Below are positions 46,425-55,274 of a stretch of DNA of 62,004 nucleotides, piece by piece (the stretch's first letter is position 1; every line of letters begins with the position of its first letter). The translations under genes and the position numbers were made by a program. The notes under the pieces were generated by a model. That model had not been told where the DNA came from, made no database searches, and worked only from the letters and a program-made list of their open reading frames with translations. Source of the DNA: Rubrivivax sp. (GTDB taxonomy: Bacteria; Pseudomonadota; Gammaproteobacteria; Burkholderiales; Burkholderiaceae_C). The stretch is taken from contig JAIYCR010000048.1 in NCBI GenBank assembly GCA_027487905.1, positions 1-62,004 on the forward strand, written 5' to 3'.

Positions 46425-48488
46425 ATGGCCCTCGTCCTCTTCGCCGGCACGATCTTCTGCAGTGCCTTCCTGCTCTTCCTGATCCAGCCCATCGCCTCCA
46501 AGCACATCCTGCCCTGGTTCGGTGGATCGGCGGCGGTATGGGCGATCTGCATGTCCTTCTTCCAGGCCATGCTGCTGGCCGGCTATGCCTATGCCGACTG
46601 GACCACGCGGCGCCTCGCGCCGCGCCTGCAGGTGGCGCTGCATGGCCTGCTGCTGCTGGTGGGCGCGTCGACGCTCCAGGTGCTGGCCGACCCCTCCTGG
46701 AAACCGGTGGGCGACGAGGATCCGAGCCTGCGCATCCTGCTGATGCTGCTGGCGTCGATCGGCCTTCCCTATTTCCTGCTGTCGTCCACCGGCCCGCTGG
46801 TGCAGAGCTGGGTGGCGCGCTCGCTGGTGGACGCAAGGGTGTATCGGCTGTTCTCGCTGAGCAACCTGGCCTCGCTGATCGGTCTGCTGGTGTACCCCTT
46901 CGTGATCGAGCCGCGCTTTCGCCTGGGCGAGCAGGCCACCGTCTGGTCTGCGGTCTATGCGCTGTTCACCTTGCTGTGCATCGCCGCGTCCGTCACCTTC
47001 CTGCGCGCGCAGCGCCAGCCGGCGGCCAGCGCCGAACAGGCGGCAGGCGCTGCAGCGCCCCGGGCTTCGGCCAGCCGATCCGCTGCACCCTCGGCCCGAG
47101 AGCGCTGGGCCTGGTTCGCGCTGTCCGCGCTCGGCTCGGCGCTGCTGGTGGCGGTGACCAACCACCTCACGCGCGACGTCGCCTCCATTCCCTTCCTGTG
47201 GATCGTCCCGCTGGTGCTGTACCTGCTCACCTTCGTGATCTGCTTCGAAAGCGATCGCTGGTACCGCCCGGGCCTGTGGCGGCTTCCGGTGCTGGGCCTG
47301 ACGGCGCTGGCGGCGTGGTCGCTGTGGGCCGGGACTTCCTGGACGGCTACCGCGGACGGCTCCTCGCTGCCCGGGGCCATAGCGCTGTTCAGCCTGGGCC
47401 TGTTCGTCCAGTGCGTGTTCCTGCACGGTGAACTGGCCCGCCGCCGGCCGGCCGGCGAGCACCTCACCGGCTTCTACCTGATGCTGTCGCTGGGTGGAGC
47501 GGTGGGCGGGGCGGCGGTCAGCCTGCTCGCCCCGCGCGTGCTGCCCGCCTACTACGAGCTGCCGCTGGCCTATGCGCTGCTGTGCGTCGCGGCCTGGACG
47601 CTGGCCCGCGGCGAGGGCTGGGCCGCAAGGGGCCTGGCGCTGGCCGCCGGCGTGCTGTGCGCGGTGTGCGGCGTGCTCCAGGTGCGCGACGACGTCGCCG
47701 GCGCGCGGGTGATGCAGCGCAACTTCTACGGCACGCTGTCCACGGCCGATCTCGTCCGCGCCGACCCGGCCGACAGCGTTCGACGACTCTTCCACGGCTC
47801 GGTGAACCACGGGGAGCAGCACCTGCTGCCGACGATGCGCCGCGAGACGACCACCTACTACGGACCCACCTCGGGCCTGGGTCGGGCCATCGCGGTGACC
47901 CGCCGGCAAGGCCAGCGCATCGGGGTGATCGGCCTGGGCGCGGGCGTGACCGCCGCCTACGGCCGACCGGGTGACCTGCACCGCTTCTACGAGATCAACC
48001 CGCAGGTCATCGACGTGGCACAGCAGGAGTTCAGCTTCCTCGCGGACACCCCGGCCCGCCACGAGCTGCTGCTGGGCGATGCGCGCCTGGTGCTGGAGCG
48101 CGAGCCGCCCAATGGCTATGACGTGCTGGCGGTGGATGCCTTCTCGGGCGACTCCGTGCCGGTGCACCTCATCACCCGTGAGGCGCTGGCGCTGTACATG
48201 CGCCATGTGCGCGACGACGGCATCGTGGCCTTCCATGTCACCAACCGCCACCTGCAGCTCGCGCCCGTGGTGCAGAAGCTTGCGCAGGACGCCGGCCTGC
48301 TGGCCATCCTGGTGCACGACGAGGCCGAAGGTTCACGCCTGCGCCGCACGGACTGGGTGCTCGTCTCGCGCAAGGCGCAGATCCTCGCGCGCACCGAGAT
48401 CATCGAATCGGCACGGCCCTTCCCGGCGGTGCCGGGCCTGGGCGTGTGGACCGACGACTTCAACAACCTGTTCCAGGTGCTGAAGTAG
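46425..48488 (+). CDS. Membrane protein with spermidine-synthase-like C-terminal domain
   Basis: 687 residues. The first 400 or so hold about ten membrane helices in two blocks, split by an Ala/Ser-rich loop near residue 210. The C-terminal 220 residues contain a SAM/polyamine-synthase-like fold with VIGLGAGVTAAYGR and VDAFSGDSVPVHLITREAL. The family is often called fused MFS/spermidine synthase; true polyamine synthesis is unproven. A possible earlier ATG at 46332 would add 31 residues in a Pro/Arg-rich stretch and is not preferred. It converges with ohr. Confidence 0.85.
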   Translation: MALVLFAGTIFCSAFLLFLIQPIASKHILPWFGGSAAVWAICMSFFQAMLLAGYAYADWTTRRLAPRLQVALHGLLLLVGASTLQVLADPSWKPVGDEDPSLRILLMLLASIGLPYFLLSSTGPLVQSWVARSLVDARVYRLFSLSNLASLIGLLVYPFVIEPRFRLGEQATVWSAVYALFTLLCIAASVTFLRAQRQPAASAEQAAGAAAPRASASRSAAPSARERWAWFALSALGSALLVAVTNHLTRDVASIPFLWIVPLVLYLLTFVICFESDRWYRPGLWRLPVLGLTALAAWSLWAGTSWTATADGSSLPGAIALFSLGLFVQCVFLHGELARRRPAGEHLTGFYLMLSLGGAVGGAAVSLLAPRVLPAYYELPLAYALLCVAAWTLARGEGWAARGLALAAGVLCAVCGVLQVRDDVAGARVMQRNFYGTLSTADLVRADPADSVRRLFHGSVNHGEQHLLPTMRRETTTYYGPTSGLGRAIAVTRRQGQRIGVIGLGAGVTAAYGRPGDLHRFYEINPQVIDVAQQEFSFLADTPARHELLLGDARLVLEREPPNGYDVLAVDAFSGDSVPVHLITREALALYMRHVRDDGIVAFHVTNRHLQLAPVVQKLAQDAGLLAILVHDEAEGSRLRRTDWVLVSRKAQILARTEIIESARPFPAVPGLGVWTDDFNNLFQVLK

Positions 48489-48491
48489 CAG

Positions 48492-48512
48492 GGCGGGGGC
48501 GATGGCCCCGCC
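48492..48512. terminator. Hairpin between convergent genes (spermidine-synthase-like / ohr)
   Basis: GGCGGGG pairs with CCCCGCC around a seven-base loop, three bases after the plus-strand stop at 48488 and twelve bases before the ohr stop. No T run, so efficiency is uncertain. Confidence 0.4.
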
Positions 48513-48524
48513 GTCCGCCTGGCT

Positions 48525-48956
48525 TCAGACCACCGTGAGCGACACGTCGATGTTGCCGCGCGTGGCGTTGGAGTACGGACACACCGCATGGGCCTGGTCG
48601 ACCAGCGTCCGCGCAGCGGCGGCGTCCAGGCCGGGGATCCGGATTCGCATGGCCACCGCGATGCCGAATCCGGGCTGGCCACCGGCCAGCGGCCCGATGG
48701 ACACATCGGCGTCGATCGACGTCTCGGCGGGCAGGGCCATCTTCTGCTGGCCCGCGACGAATTTCATGGCCCCGAGGAAACAGGCCGAATAGCCAGCGGC
48801 GAACAGCTGCTCCGGGTTGGTGCCTTCCCCGCTTCCGCCCATCGCCTTGGGCGGCTGCAGCCGGGCGTCGAGGTGCCCGTCGTCGCTGCGGGTGTGACCT
48901 TCGCGTCCACCGGTGCTGGTGGCGTGGGCGGTGTAGAGGACCTTGTCGATGGCCAT
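48525..48956 (-). CDS. ohr: Organic hydroperoxide resistance protein
   Basis: 143-residue OsmC/Ohr-family thiol peroxidase that reduces organic peroxides. The peroxidatic Cys is Cys59 (AAGYSACFLGA) and the resolving Cys is Cys126 (HAVCPYSNA); both are present, which favours Ohr over OsmC. A GGAG ribosome binding site lies 11 bases before the ATG. An OhrR regulator is not seen nearby. Confidence 0.95.
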   Translation of the reverse strand: MAIDKVLYTAHATSTGGREGHTRSDDGHLDARLQPPKAMGGSGEGTNPEQLFAAGYSACFLGAMKFVAGQQKMALPAETSIDADVSIGPLAGGQPGFGIAVAMRIRIPGLDAAAARTLVDQAHAVCPYSNATRGNIDVSLTVV

Positions 48957-49135
48957 GCTGAGGGTCTCCTGAAGGGGCGGCTTTGCGCTCGCCGCGGGTG
49001 ATGGACAGGCCAAAGCTTAATGGACCGAATGCCGCCGCTCGCGATGACCCCACGCGTGCAGACCGACACGAAATGCGGGGTGCACCCGGGGCTGTTGCGC
49101 AGTCCGTTGCCACGCAGCGCAGCCAACAATCGGGC

Positions 49136-49176
49136 ATCCGGGTTGCCGGATCAGGGCCGGACCGCTGCCGCGGTCC
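49136..49176 (+). promoter_or_regulatory. Two consecutive hairpins before a small ORF
   Basis: ATCCGG-GTTG-CCGGAT (49136-49151) and GGACCGC-TGCC-GCGGTCC (49159-49176) are both perfect stems with four-base loops. They lie in the leader of the 30-residue ORF; the second ends 19 bases before its ATG. They could be a structured leader, a terminator/attenuator for another transcript, or a small RNA. Confidence 0.45.
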
Positions 49177-49195
49177 TTCACTCGGGAGTGGGACG

Positions 49196-49288
49196 ATGGA
49201 CGAACACAAGCTCTTCGCGGCGGTTGGCACCTGGATGGCCATGGGCGCACTCGTCCTGGCGCTTGCAGCGCCGGTGCTGATGCGCTGA
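49196..49288 (+). CDS. Small membrane protein, 30 residues
   Basis: It begins MDEHKLFAAVG and is mostly one hydrophobic helix (TWMAMGALVLALAAPVLM). A GGGAG ribosome binding site lies 8 bases before the ATG. A stop after 30 codons and the hydrophobic composition suit a small inner-membrane protein. Codon use matches the surroundings, but the length makes chance possible. Divergent from ohr; convergent with the hybrid kinase. Confidence 0.5.
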   Translation: MDEHKLFAAVGTWMAMGALVLALAAPVLMR

Positions 49289-49325
49289 GGCGCCACACCG
49301 ACGCAACGGGTTTCGAAGGCCCATT

Positions 49326-49341
49326 TGGCAGGGCCCTGCCA
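49326..49341. terminator. Sixteen-base perfect palindrome between convergent genes
   Basis: TGGCAGGGCCCTGCCA, in the spacer between the small ORF (ends 49288) and the hybrid kinase stop (49347). As RNA it would be a six-pair stem with a GGCC loop in either direction; it may also be a protein binding site. Confidence 0.4.
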
Positions 49342-49346
49342 GCGAT

Positions 49347-51305
49347 TCAGTTCCGGCCGACGGGCTTTGCGAGCCTGCGGTCCAGATCGGCCAGCGTGGC
49401 CGTGACGTCCAGCGGCTTGCTCCAGTAGCCATCGAAGCCGAGTTCGCGTGCCCGCTGGATGTCCTCGGGCAGCGCCGAGGCCGACACCATCACCGCTGGC
49501 ACGTCGGCCATGCCCGGCAGCGCACGCAGCTGCGACAGCAGCTCCATGCCGTCGCCATCGGGCAGATGGCGGTCGAGCAGCAGCAGGTCGGGTGCCTTCT
49601 GTCGGGCCGCCTGCACAGCCTCCGCAGCCGTGTTCGCGATGCGCAGCCGCACCTGGGGTCGTCCGCCCAGCACGGCGGCCATCAGCAGCGCATTGACCCG
49701 ATCGTCCTCGACGTACAGCACATCGCCGCTCGCCACCGGCGGGTGGATCAGCCCCCCGAGCAGACGGCGCGCCGGGGCAGGCGCTGGGCTTGCGGCCTGC
49801 GTGTCCCGGGCCGTGCCGCTGGCCTCGGCCAATGGAAGGGCCACGCAGAAGCTCGCGCCCTTGCCCGCCTCGCTGGCCACCTCGATGCGACCGCCCATGG
49901 CCTCGACCAGGTGGCGGCAGATCACCAGTCCCAGGCCGGTTCCGGCGACGCCGCTTCGCTCGGCACCCAGCCGGTTGAAGGGCTGGAACAGCTGGTTGAG
50001 CTGTGCATCGCTCAGCCCGGGACCGTCGTCGACCACGGCCAGGCTGAGCTCGGTCGGGCTTCGGATGAGTTCGATCCTCACGCGGCCGCCGCGCCGGTTG
50101 AACTTGATGGCATTGCTCACCAGGTTGGTCAGCACCTGCCGCAGGCGGTTGGGGTCGGCCCGCACCGCGAGCCGCCCCGGCAGCGTGGGGCCGGGCTGCA
50201 GCACCACGCCGGCCGCATCGGCCATCGGCTGGTGCATCTTCAGGCACTCCAGCGCCAGCGGCAGGGCATCCACGTCCTGCAAGGCAATCGGGAAGTCACC
50301 GGTCTGCAGACGCGACACCTCCAGCACGTCGTCCACCATGCGCATCAGGTTGCGCCCGGCCTGTCCGATCATGTCCACAGGCTCCCGGTGCGCCGGGTCC
50401 AGCGGCGGGTCGATTCGCCGTTGCAGCAACTGATTGAAGCCGAGGATGGCGTTGAGCGGCGTGCGCAACTCGTGGCTCAGGCGCGAGAGGAAGGTCAGCT
50501 GCTGCTGGCGAGCCTGTTCGGCGGCGTTTCGCTGCTCGATGGCGCTGCGCAGCTCGTGCCGCTCGGTCACGTCGGCCACATGGCCGTGCCAGATCCACTG
50601 CCCGCCTTCCAGCGCCCGGCCGCTGGCATTCACCTCGTGGCGGCGCCATTGCCCGGGCCCCTGCCGCACCCGCAGTCCCATCTGGATCTGGCACCTGCCC
50701 GAAGGTCGTTCCTGCTCGGTGCGGGCCATCAGCGCGCGACGGTCCTGCGGGTGCACCCGGCGCAGCACCGGCCGCCCGTCGTGCCGTGCCTGGGCAGGAC
50801 TCACGCTGTACAGGCTGCGCAGCGCCTCGCTGGCGAAGGGGAACTGCAGCCGGCCCTCGTTCTCCAGCAGCTGGAACATCACGCCGGGGGACTGGTCGGC
50901 CGCCCGCTGGATGCGCAGCAGGTCGTCTTCCACCTGGCGGCGTGCACGGTGCCGCACCATCACCAGGTGCAGGCAGCGGTCGTCGTCCGGTGCGCCCTGC
51001 CGCGGGTCTCCCCAGTGCGCATACAGCAGCACGTCCGGCCGGTGCGGCCCTTCGGCATGCAGCGTCGCGGCGAACTCCTCGACCCGTCCGTGCAGGTGCA
51101 GCAGCGGCAGCAGGTAGTTGTGCAGCATCACCCGGCTGGCCGGCGCGAAGAGCTCGTCCAGCGGCCGGCCCAGCAGCCGCTCCGGGTCGCGCCCGAGCAG
51201 CGCACCCAGCTCCCGGTTGATCTGCATCAGCCGCAGGTGGCCGTCGGCCACGGCCACGCCCGCGGGCAGGAGGTCGGTCGGGGCCTCGTCCGTCAGCGAT
51301 TCCAT
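49347..51305 (-). CDS. Cytoplasmic PAS hybrid histidine kinase
   Basis: 652 residues with no signal or membrane segment. PAS-like domains lie at about 10-125 and 140-250, and His278 is in LSHELRTPLNA. The ATPase domain follows with VSNAIKFNRRGG, DDGPGLSD and GTGLGLVIC. A C-terminal receiver has phospho-acceptor Asp578 (LLLLDRHLPDGDG) and Lys in YWSKPLD. The first PAS starts only ten residues in, the usual place for a ligand-sensing cytoplasmic PAS. Its ATG overlaps the stop of an RsbQ-like hydrolase as TGATG, so the two are made together. Confidence 0.93.
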   Translation of the reverse strand: MESLTDEAPTDLLPAGVAVADGHLRLMQINRELGALLGRDPERLLGRPLDELFAPASRVMLHNYLLPLLHLHGRVEEFAATLHAEGPHRPDVLLYAHWGDPRQGAPDDDRCLHLVMVRHRARRQVEDDLLRIQRAADQSPGVMFQLLENEGRLQFPFASEALRSLYSVSPAQARHDGRPVLRRVHPQDRRALMARTEQERPSGRCQIQMGLRVRQGPGQWRRHEVNASGRALEGGQWIWHGHVADVTERHELRSAIEQRNAAEQARQQQLTFLSRLSHELRTPLNAILGFNQLLQRRIDPPLDPAHREPVDMIGQAGRNLMRMVDDVLEVSRLQTGDFPIALQDVDALPLALECLKMHQPMADAAGVVLQPGPTLPGRLAVRADPNRLRQVLTNLVSNAIKFNRRGGRVRIELIRSPTELSLAVVDDGPGLSDAQLNQLFQPFNRLGAERSGVAGTGLGLVICRHLVEAMGGRIEVASEAGKGASFCVALPLAEASGTARDTQAASPAPAPARRLLGGLIHPPVASGDVLYVEDDRVNALLMAAVLGGRPQVRLRIANTAAEAVQAARQKAPDLLLLDRHLPDGDGMELLSQLRALPGMADVPAVMVSASALPEDIQRARELGFDGYWSKPLDVTATLADLDRRLAKPVGRN

Positions 51306-52144
51306 CAGGCGGTGGCGCGGGCGAGGTAGTCGCGTATGGCCTGGGTGGTCTGCGCGGGGTGGGTCATGTGCGGGCAGTGCCCGGTGGTGGGCATCACGGT
51401 GAGCACGCTGTCGCGCAGTCGGCGGTGCATGTACTGCCCCACCTCCAGCGGCGCGATGCTGTCGTGTTCGACCTGCAGCACCAGCGAGGGCACGCGGACG
51501 TCGTCCAGGTCGGCGCGGTTGTCGCCCAGGAAGGTGGCGCTGGCGAACTGGCGGGCGATCACCGGGTCGGCGGTGCAGAAGCTCGCCTTGAGCTCGTCGG
51601 CCAGTTCCGACGGGTTGCCCGCGCCCATCACCACCGGTGCGAGGTAGTCGGCCCAGCCCACCATGTTCTGCTCCATCAGGTGCGACAGCGCCTCGATGTC
51701 CTCGCGCTCGAATCCGCCGTGGTAGTGCGGGGCGTCGTTCAGGTAGCGCGGCGACGGGCTCACCAGCACCAACCGGGAAAAGCGCTCGGGAACCCGGTTG
51801 GCTGCGAGCACGCCGATCATGGAGCTCACCGAATGACCGACGAAGATGACGTCCTTCAGGTCGAGCGCCTCGAGGATGTCCACCACATCGGCCGCATAGC
51901 CTTCGAGGTCGGCGTGGCGCTGCGGGCTCCACGCGGCCGAATCCGACCGACCACATCCCACATGGTCGAAGAGGATCACCTTGTGCGTGGCCTCGAAGGC
52001 CGGGGCGACGAAGCGCCACATCTGCTGATCGCAGCCGAAGCCATGTGCGAAGACCATGGGCTGGGTGCCCTGGCCATGCAAGGTGACATGGCTGCGCCTC
52101 ATCATCGCGGCGGCGGCGGGGTACAGGACAGTGCTGGTGTTCAT
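51305..52144 (-). CDS. RsbQ-like alpha/beta hydrolase
   Basis: 279 residues. Triad: Ser105 (VGHSVSSM), Asp228 (VEHDSIAP) and His256 (TGHCPHM). The spacing (123 and 28) is the same as in RsbQ of Bacillus subtilis (96, 219, 247), a positive regulator that works with the PAS phosphatase RsbP. The family also includes the plant receptors KAI2 and D14, which hydrolyse and sense butenolides. It is directly followed, in TGATG overlap, by a PAS hybrid kinase, so it is probably a signal-molecule hydrolase for that kinase; the molecule is unknown. Confidence 0.9.
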   Translation of the reverse strand: MNTSTVLYPAAAAMMRRSHVTLHGQGTQPMVFAHGFGCDQQMWRFVAPAFEATHKVILFDHVGCGRSDSAAWSPQRHADLEGYAADVVDILEALDLKDVIFVGHSVSSMIGVLAANRVPERFSRLVLVSPSPRYLNDAPHYHGGFEREDIEALSHLMEQNMVGWADYLAPVVMGAGNPSELADELKASFCTADPVIARQFASATFLGDNRADLDDVRVPSLVLQVEHDSIAPLEVGQYMHRRLRDSVLTVMPTTGHCPHMTHPAQTTQAIRDYLARATA

Positions 52145-52187
52145 GCCTGCACTGTCCGATGGGCGCCCCCCCCGGTCTGTCGGGAGT

Positions 52188-52208
52188 TCTCGACGGGAGG
52201 CGTCGAGA
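52188..52208 (-). terminator. Hairpin after the ABC-F gene
   Basis: TCTCGAC/GTCGAGA perfect seven-pair stem with a seven-base loop, starting 20 bases past the ABC-F stop on the minus strand. No T run. It lies in the 83-base spacer before the RsbQ-like gene. Confidence 0.4.
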
Positions 52209-52227
52209 TTCCTCGCGGCGCCGGCCC

Positions 52228-54336
52228 TCAGGCGTCCGCGGCGTCCGTGGCCTCGGCCGCCTCGATCTCGGCGCCCAGTTCGAGCCAGCGGTTCTCCGCG
52301 GCGCCCAGTTCCTCGGCGATGGCCTTCAGCCGCCGGCCGTGCGCGGCCAGGCCGGCGGGGTCGAGCCCGCCTGCGGCCAGTTCGGCTTCCAGCCGGTCCC
52401 GTTCGCCGTGCAGGGCGCCCATGCGGTGGTCCAGCCGGTTGAGCTCGCGCTTGAGCGGCTTCAGCCGCTCGGCCTGCTGCTGGCGACGGGCGGCCTGCAG
52501 CTTGCGATCCTCGCGTCTGTCCAACTTCTGCTCGTCGGCACGCGGCGCGGCGGCGGGAGCAGAGGTAGAGGTAGAGGTAGAGGTAGAGGCAGAGGCAGAG
52601 GTCGAGGCCGAGGCCAGGGCAGGAGCGATGGCCGAAGAGGAGGGCGCCGATGCAGCCGCGCCGGCTTGCGAGGCGGCCCCTGCGGCCGGCGAGCGCGCCG
52701 CCCGCTGCGCCTCGCGCTGGGCTGCGCGCGACTGCTCGAGCAGCCAGCGCTGGTAGTCGTCCAGGTCGCCGTCGAAGGGTTCGACCCGGCCTTGGGTGAC
52801 CAGCCAGAACTCGTCGCAGGTCTCGCGCAGCAGCGCGCGGTCGTGGCTGACCAGCATCACGCTGCCCTCGAACTCGTTCAGCGCCATGGACAGCGCCTCG
52901 CGGGTGGTGAGGTCCAGGTGGTTGGTCGGCTCGTCCAGCAGCAGCAAATTGGGCCGCTGCCAGACGAGCATCGCCAGCACCAGCCGAGCCTTCTCGCCGC
53001 CGCTCATCGTGCCCACCGGCTGGTTCACCATCTCCCCGGTGAAGCGGAAGGAGCCGAGGAAGTCGCGCAGTTCCTGCTCGCGGGCAGCAGGGCCGATGTC
53101 GCGCGCCACCCGCACCAGGTGCATCAGCGGTCCGTCCGGGGGCGACAGCACGTCGAGCTCCTGCTGGGCGAAGTAGCCGATGGTCAGCCCCTTGCCCTCG
53201 GTGATGCGGCCGGCCAGCGGCGCCAATGCCCGCGCCACCGTCTTGACCAGCGTGGACTTTCCCTGTCCGTTGGCGCCCAGGATGCCCAGGCGCTGGCCCG
53301 CCAGCACGGAACGGCTGAAGCCGGTCACGATGGGACGCGGCTGCCCCTGCTCGTCGTGGTAGCCGGCGCTCAGGCCATCGAAGGCGAGCATCGGGTTGGG
53401 CAGGTTGGCCGGTTCCTTGAACTGGAACTGGAAATCGCTGGCGGTGAGCACCGGGGCGAGCTTTTCCATCCGGGCCAGCGCCTTCACCCGGCTCTGGGCC
53501 TGCCGGGCCTTGGTGGCCTGGGCCTTGAAGCGGTCGATGAAGCGCTGCAGGTGGGCCATCTTCTCCTGCTGGCGCTCGAACTGCTGCTGCTGCTGGACCA
53601 TGCGCTCGGCGCGCATCGTCTCGAAGGCGGTGTAGTTGCCGCCGTAGCGGGTCAGGCGCGCCTCGTCCAGGTGCACCGTCACGTCGGTGATCGCGTCGAG
53701 GAACTCCCGATCGTGGCTGATGACGAGGATGGTGCCTTCGAAGCGCTGCAGCCAGGCCTCCAGCCACACCAGCGCGTCCAGGTCGAGGTGGTTGGTGGGC
53801 TCGTCAAGCAGCAGCAGGTCGGCCGGGCACATCAGCGCCCGCGCCAGTTGCAGCCGCATGCGCCAGCCGCCCGAGAAGCTGTCCACCGGGTCATCGAGCT
53901 GGCCGAGCTTGAAACCCAGGCCCATCAGCAAGGACTGGGCGCGGGCCGGCGCATCGAAGGCCGACGCATCGGCCAGCGCTGCATGGGCCTCGGCGATGGC
54001 GTGGCCGTCGTCGGCCGCCTCGGCCGCCGCCAGTTCGGCCTCGGCCCGCATGAGGCGGTTGTCGCCTTCCATCACGAAGCGGGTGGCCGGGGTGTCCACC
54101 TCGGGCATGTCCTGGGCCACCTCGGCCACGCGGCCCTCGGCCATCCAGCGAACCGGCACTTCGGCGTCACCGGCATCGGCCTGCAGCCGCCCGGCCAGCA
54201 GGCTGAAGAGCGACGACTTGCCCGCGCCGTTGCGTCCGACCAGGCCCACCTTCTCGCCCGGCTGCAGGACCACGCTCGCCCGGTCGAGCACCACCTTCAC
54301 GCCGCGCCGCAGCGTGACTTCACGCAGCGTGATCAT
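52228..54336 (-). CDS. ABC-F family ATPase with repetitive linker
   Basis: 702 residues, two ATP-binding cassettes and no membrane part, so a ribosome-associated factor (Uup/YheS-like) rather than a transporter. First Walker A is VGRNGAGKSS and second ILGANGQGKST; the signatures are DSFSGGWRMRL and GTMSGGEKARL; both Walker B motifs read LLLLDEPTNHLDL. The inter-domain P-site-tRNA-interacting linker has MVQQQQQFERQQEKM. After the second cassette there is an Ala/Ser/Thr linker encoded by a six-base tandem repeat, then a Leu/Arg/Glu coiled coil as in Uup. Its start overlaps the prmB stop as ATGA. Confidence 0.93.
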   Translation of the reverse strand: MITLREVTLRRGVKVVLDRASVVLQPGEKVGLVGRNGAGKSSLFSLLAGRLQADAGDAEVPVRWMAEGRVAEVAQDMPEVDTPATRFVMEGDNRLMRAEAELAAAEAADDGHAIAEAHAALADASAFDAPARAQSLLMGLGFKLGQLDDPVDSFSGGWRMRLQLARALMCPADLLLLDEPTNHLDLDALVWLEAWLQRFEGTILVISHDREFLDAITDVTVHLDEARLTRYGGNYTAFETMRAERMVQQQQQFERQQEKMAHLQRFIDRFKAQATKARQAQSRVKALARMEKLAPVLTASDFQFQFKEPANLPNPMLAFDGLSAGYHDEQGQPRPIVTGFSRSVLAGQRLGILGANGQGKSTLVKTVARALAPLAGRITEGKGLTIGYFAQQELDVLSPPDGPLMHLVRVARDIGPAAREQELRDFLGSFRFTGEMVNQPVGTMSGGEKARLVLAMLVWQRPNLLLLDEPTNHLDLTTREALSMALNEFEGSVMLVSHDRALLRETCDEFWLVTQGRVEPFDGDLDDYQRWLLEQSRAAQREAQRAARSPAAGAASQAGAAASAPSSSAIAPALASASTSASASTSTSTSTSAPAAAPRADEQKLDRREDRKLQAARRQQQAERLKPLKRELNRLDHRMGALHGERDRLEAELAAGGLDPAGLAAHGRRLKAIAEELGAAENRWLELGAEIEAAEATDAADA
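52561..52614. repeat. Six-base tandem repeat in ABC-F linker
   Basis: About nine imperfect copies of AGAGGT/AGAGGC. In the gene it encodes an alternating Ser/Thr/Ala linker between the second ATPase domain and the coiled coil. Hexamers keep the frame, so copy-number change would only alter linker length. Confidence 0.88.
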
Positions 54337-55274
54337 CGGCCGCCCCGCGCGGCGCCGCCCGAGCGCGGCGCCCACCACCGGCGCAGCTCGGCGGCGGTGA
54401 CGAGCAGCACCTGATCTTCGCCGGCGCTGGTCTCCAGCCAGGCCACCTCCAGCCGCCGGAAGGCGTGCTCGAAGTGCGGCCGCTCGTGGCCCACTTCGAG
54501 CACCAGCACCCCGATGTCCGACAGGTGGGCCGGCGCGTCGGCGAGGATGCGCCGCACCAGGTCCATGCCGTCGTCGCCACCGGCGACGTTGCCGTCGAGT
54601 GCCAGGCGGGGCTCGGCCAGGAACTCCGGCGGCAGCGCCTGCATGCTGCGCGCATTCACATAGGGCGGGTTGCAGACGATGAGGTCGTAGGGGCCGCGGC
54701 CTTCGTTGCCCACCGAGGCGAAGAGGTCGGATGCGAACACCCGGATGCGCGCGTCCAGCCGGTGGCGCTGCACGTTCAGCCGCGCCACCTCCAGCGCCGG
54801 CTCGCTGATGTCGCAGGCGTCCACCTGCAGGTCGGGGTAGGCCATCGCGGCAATCACCGCCAGGCTGCCGTTGCCTGTGCACAGGTCGAGCGCCCGCTCG
54901 GTGCGGTCGGACAGCCAGGCATCGAGCAGACCCGCGCCCTCGCCATCGGCCAGCAGCTCGGCGATGAAGCTGCGCGGAATGATCACGCGCTCGTCGACGG
55001 TGAAGGGCACGTTCTGAAGCCAGGCCTCGCCGGTGAGGTAGGCCGCGGGCCGGCGGGTCTCGATGCGGCGGGACACCAGGTCGCGGCAGCGGGCGTCCTC
55101 CTCGTCGGTCAGCACGCGACGGGCCTGGGTCTCCAGCTCGTCGAAGCCGATGGACAGCGCATGCAGCACCAGCCAGGCCGCCTCGTCGAAGGCGTTGGTG
55201 GTGCCCTGGCCAAACGAAACGCCCGCCTGTTTGAGGCGGGCGGCTTCGGATTCGATCCGTTCGATCAGGGTCAT
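54333..55274 (-). CDS. prmB: Ribosomal protein L3 N5-glutamine methyltransferase
   Basis: 313 residues. The SAM-binding motif is [12 protein letters not shown] and the catalytic NPPY is in [10 protein letters not shown]. It methylates the Gln of L3 during 50S assembly. [16 protein letters not shown] is the PrmB-type segment distinguishing it from PrmC. Its start overlaps the dapE stop (ATGA) and its stop overlaps the ABC-F start (ATGA), linking it to both. Confidence 0.95.
   Translation of the reverse strand: MTLIERIESEAARLKQAGVSFGQGTTNAFDEAAWLVLHALSIGFDELETQARRVLTDEEDARCRDLVSRRIETRRPAAYLTGEAWLQNVPFTVDERVIIPRSFIAELLADGEGAGLLDAWLSDRTERALDLCTGNGSLAVIAAMAYPDLQVDACDISEPALEVARLNVQRHRLDARIRVFASDLFASVGNEGRGPYDLIVCNPPYVNARSMQALPPEFLAEPRLALDGNVAGGDDGMDLVRRILADAPAHLSDIGVLVLEVGHERPHFEHAFRRLEVAWLETSAGEDQVLLVTAAELRRWWAPRSGGAARGGR

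Noticed and set aside
52561-52614. Repeats considered as CRISPR-like
   Set aside because: Units are six bases with no spacers and lie within a coding sequence; the same holds for 10401-10450 and 61451-61498.
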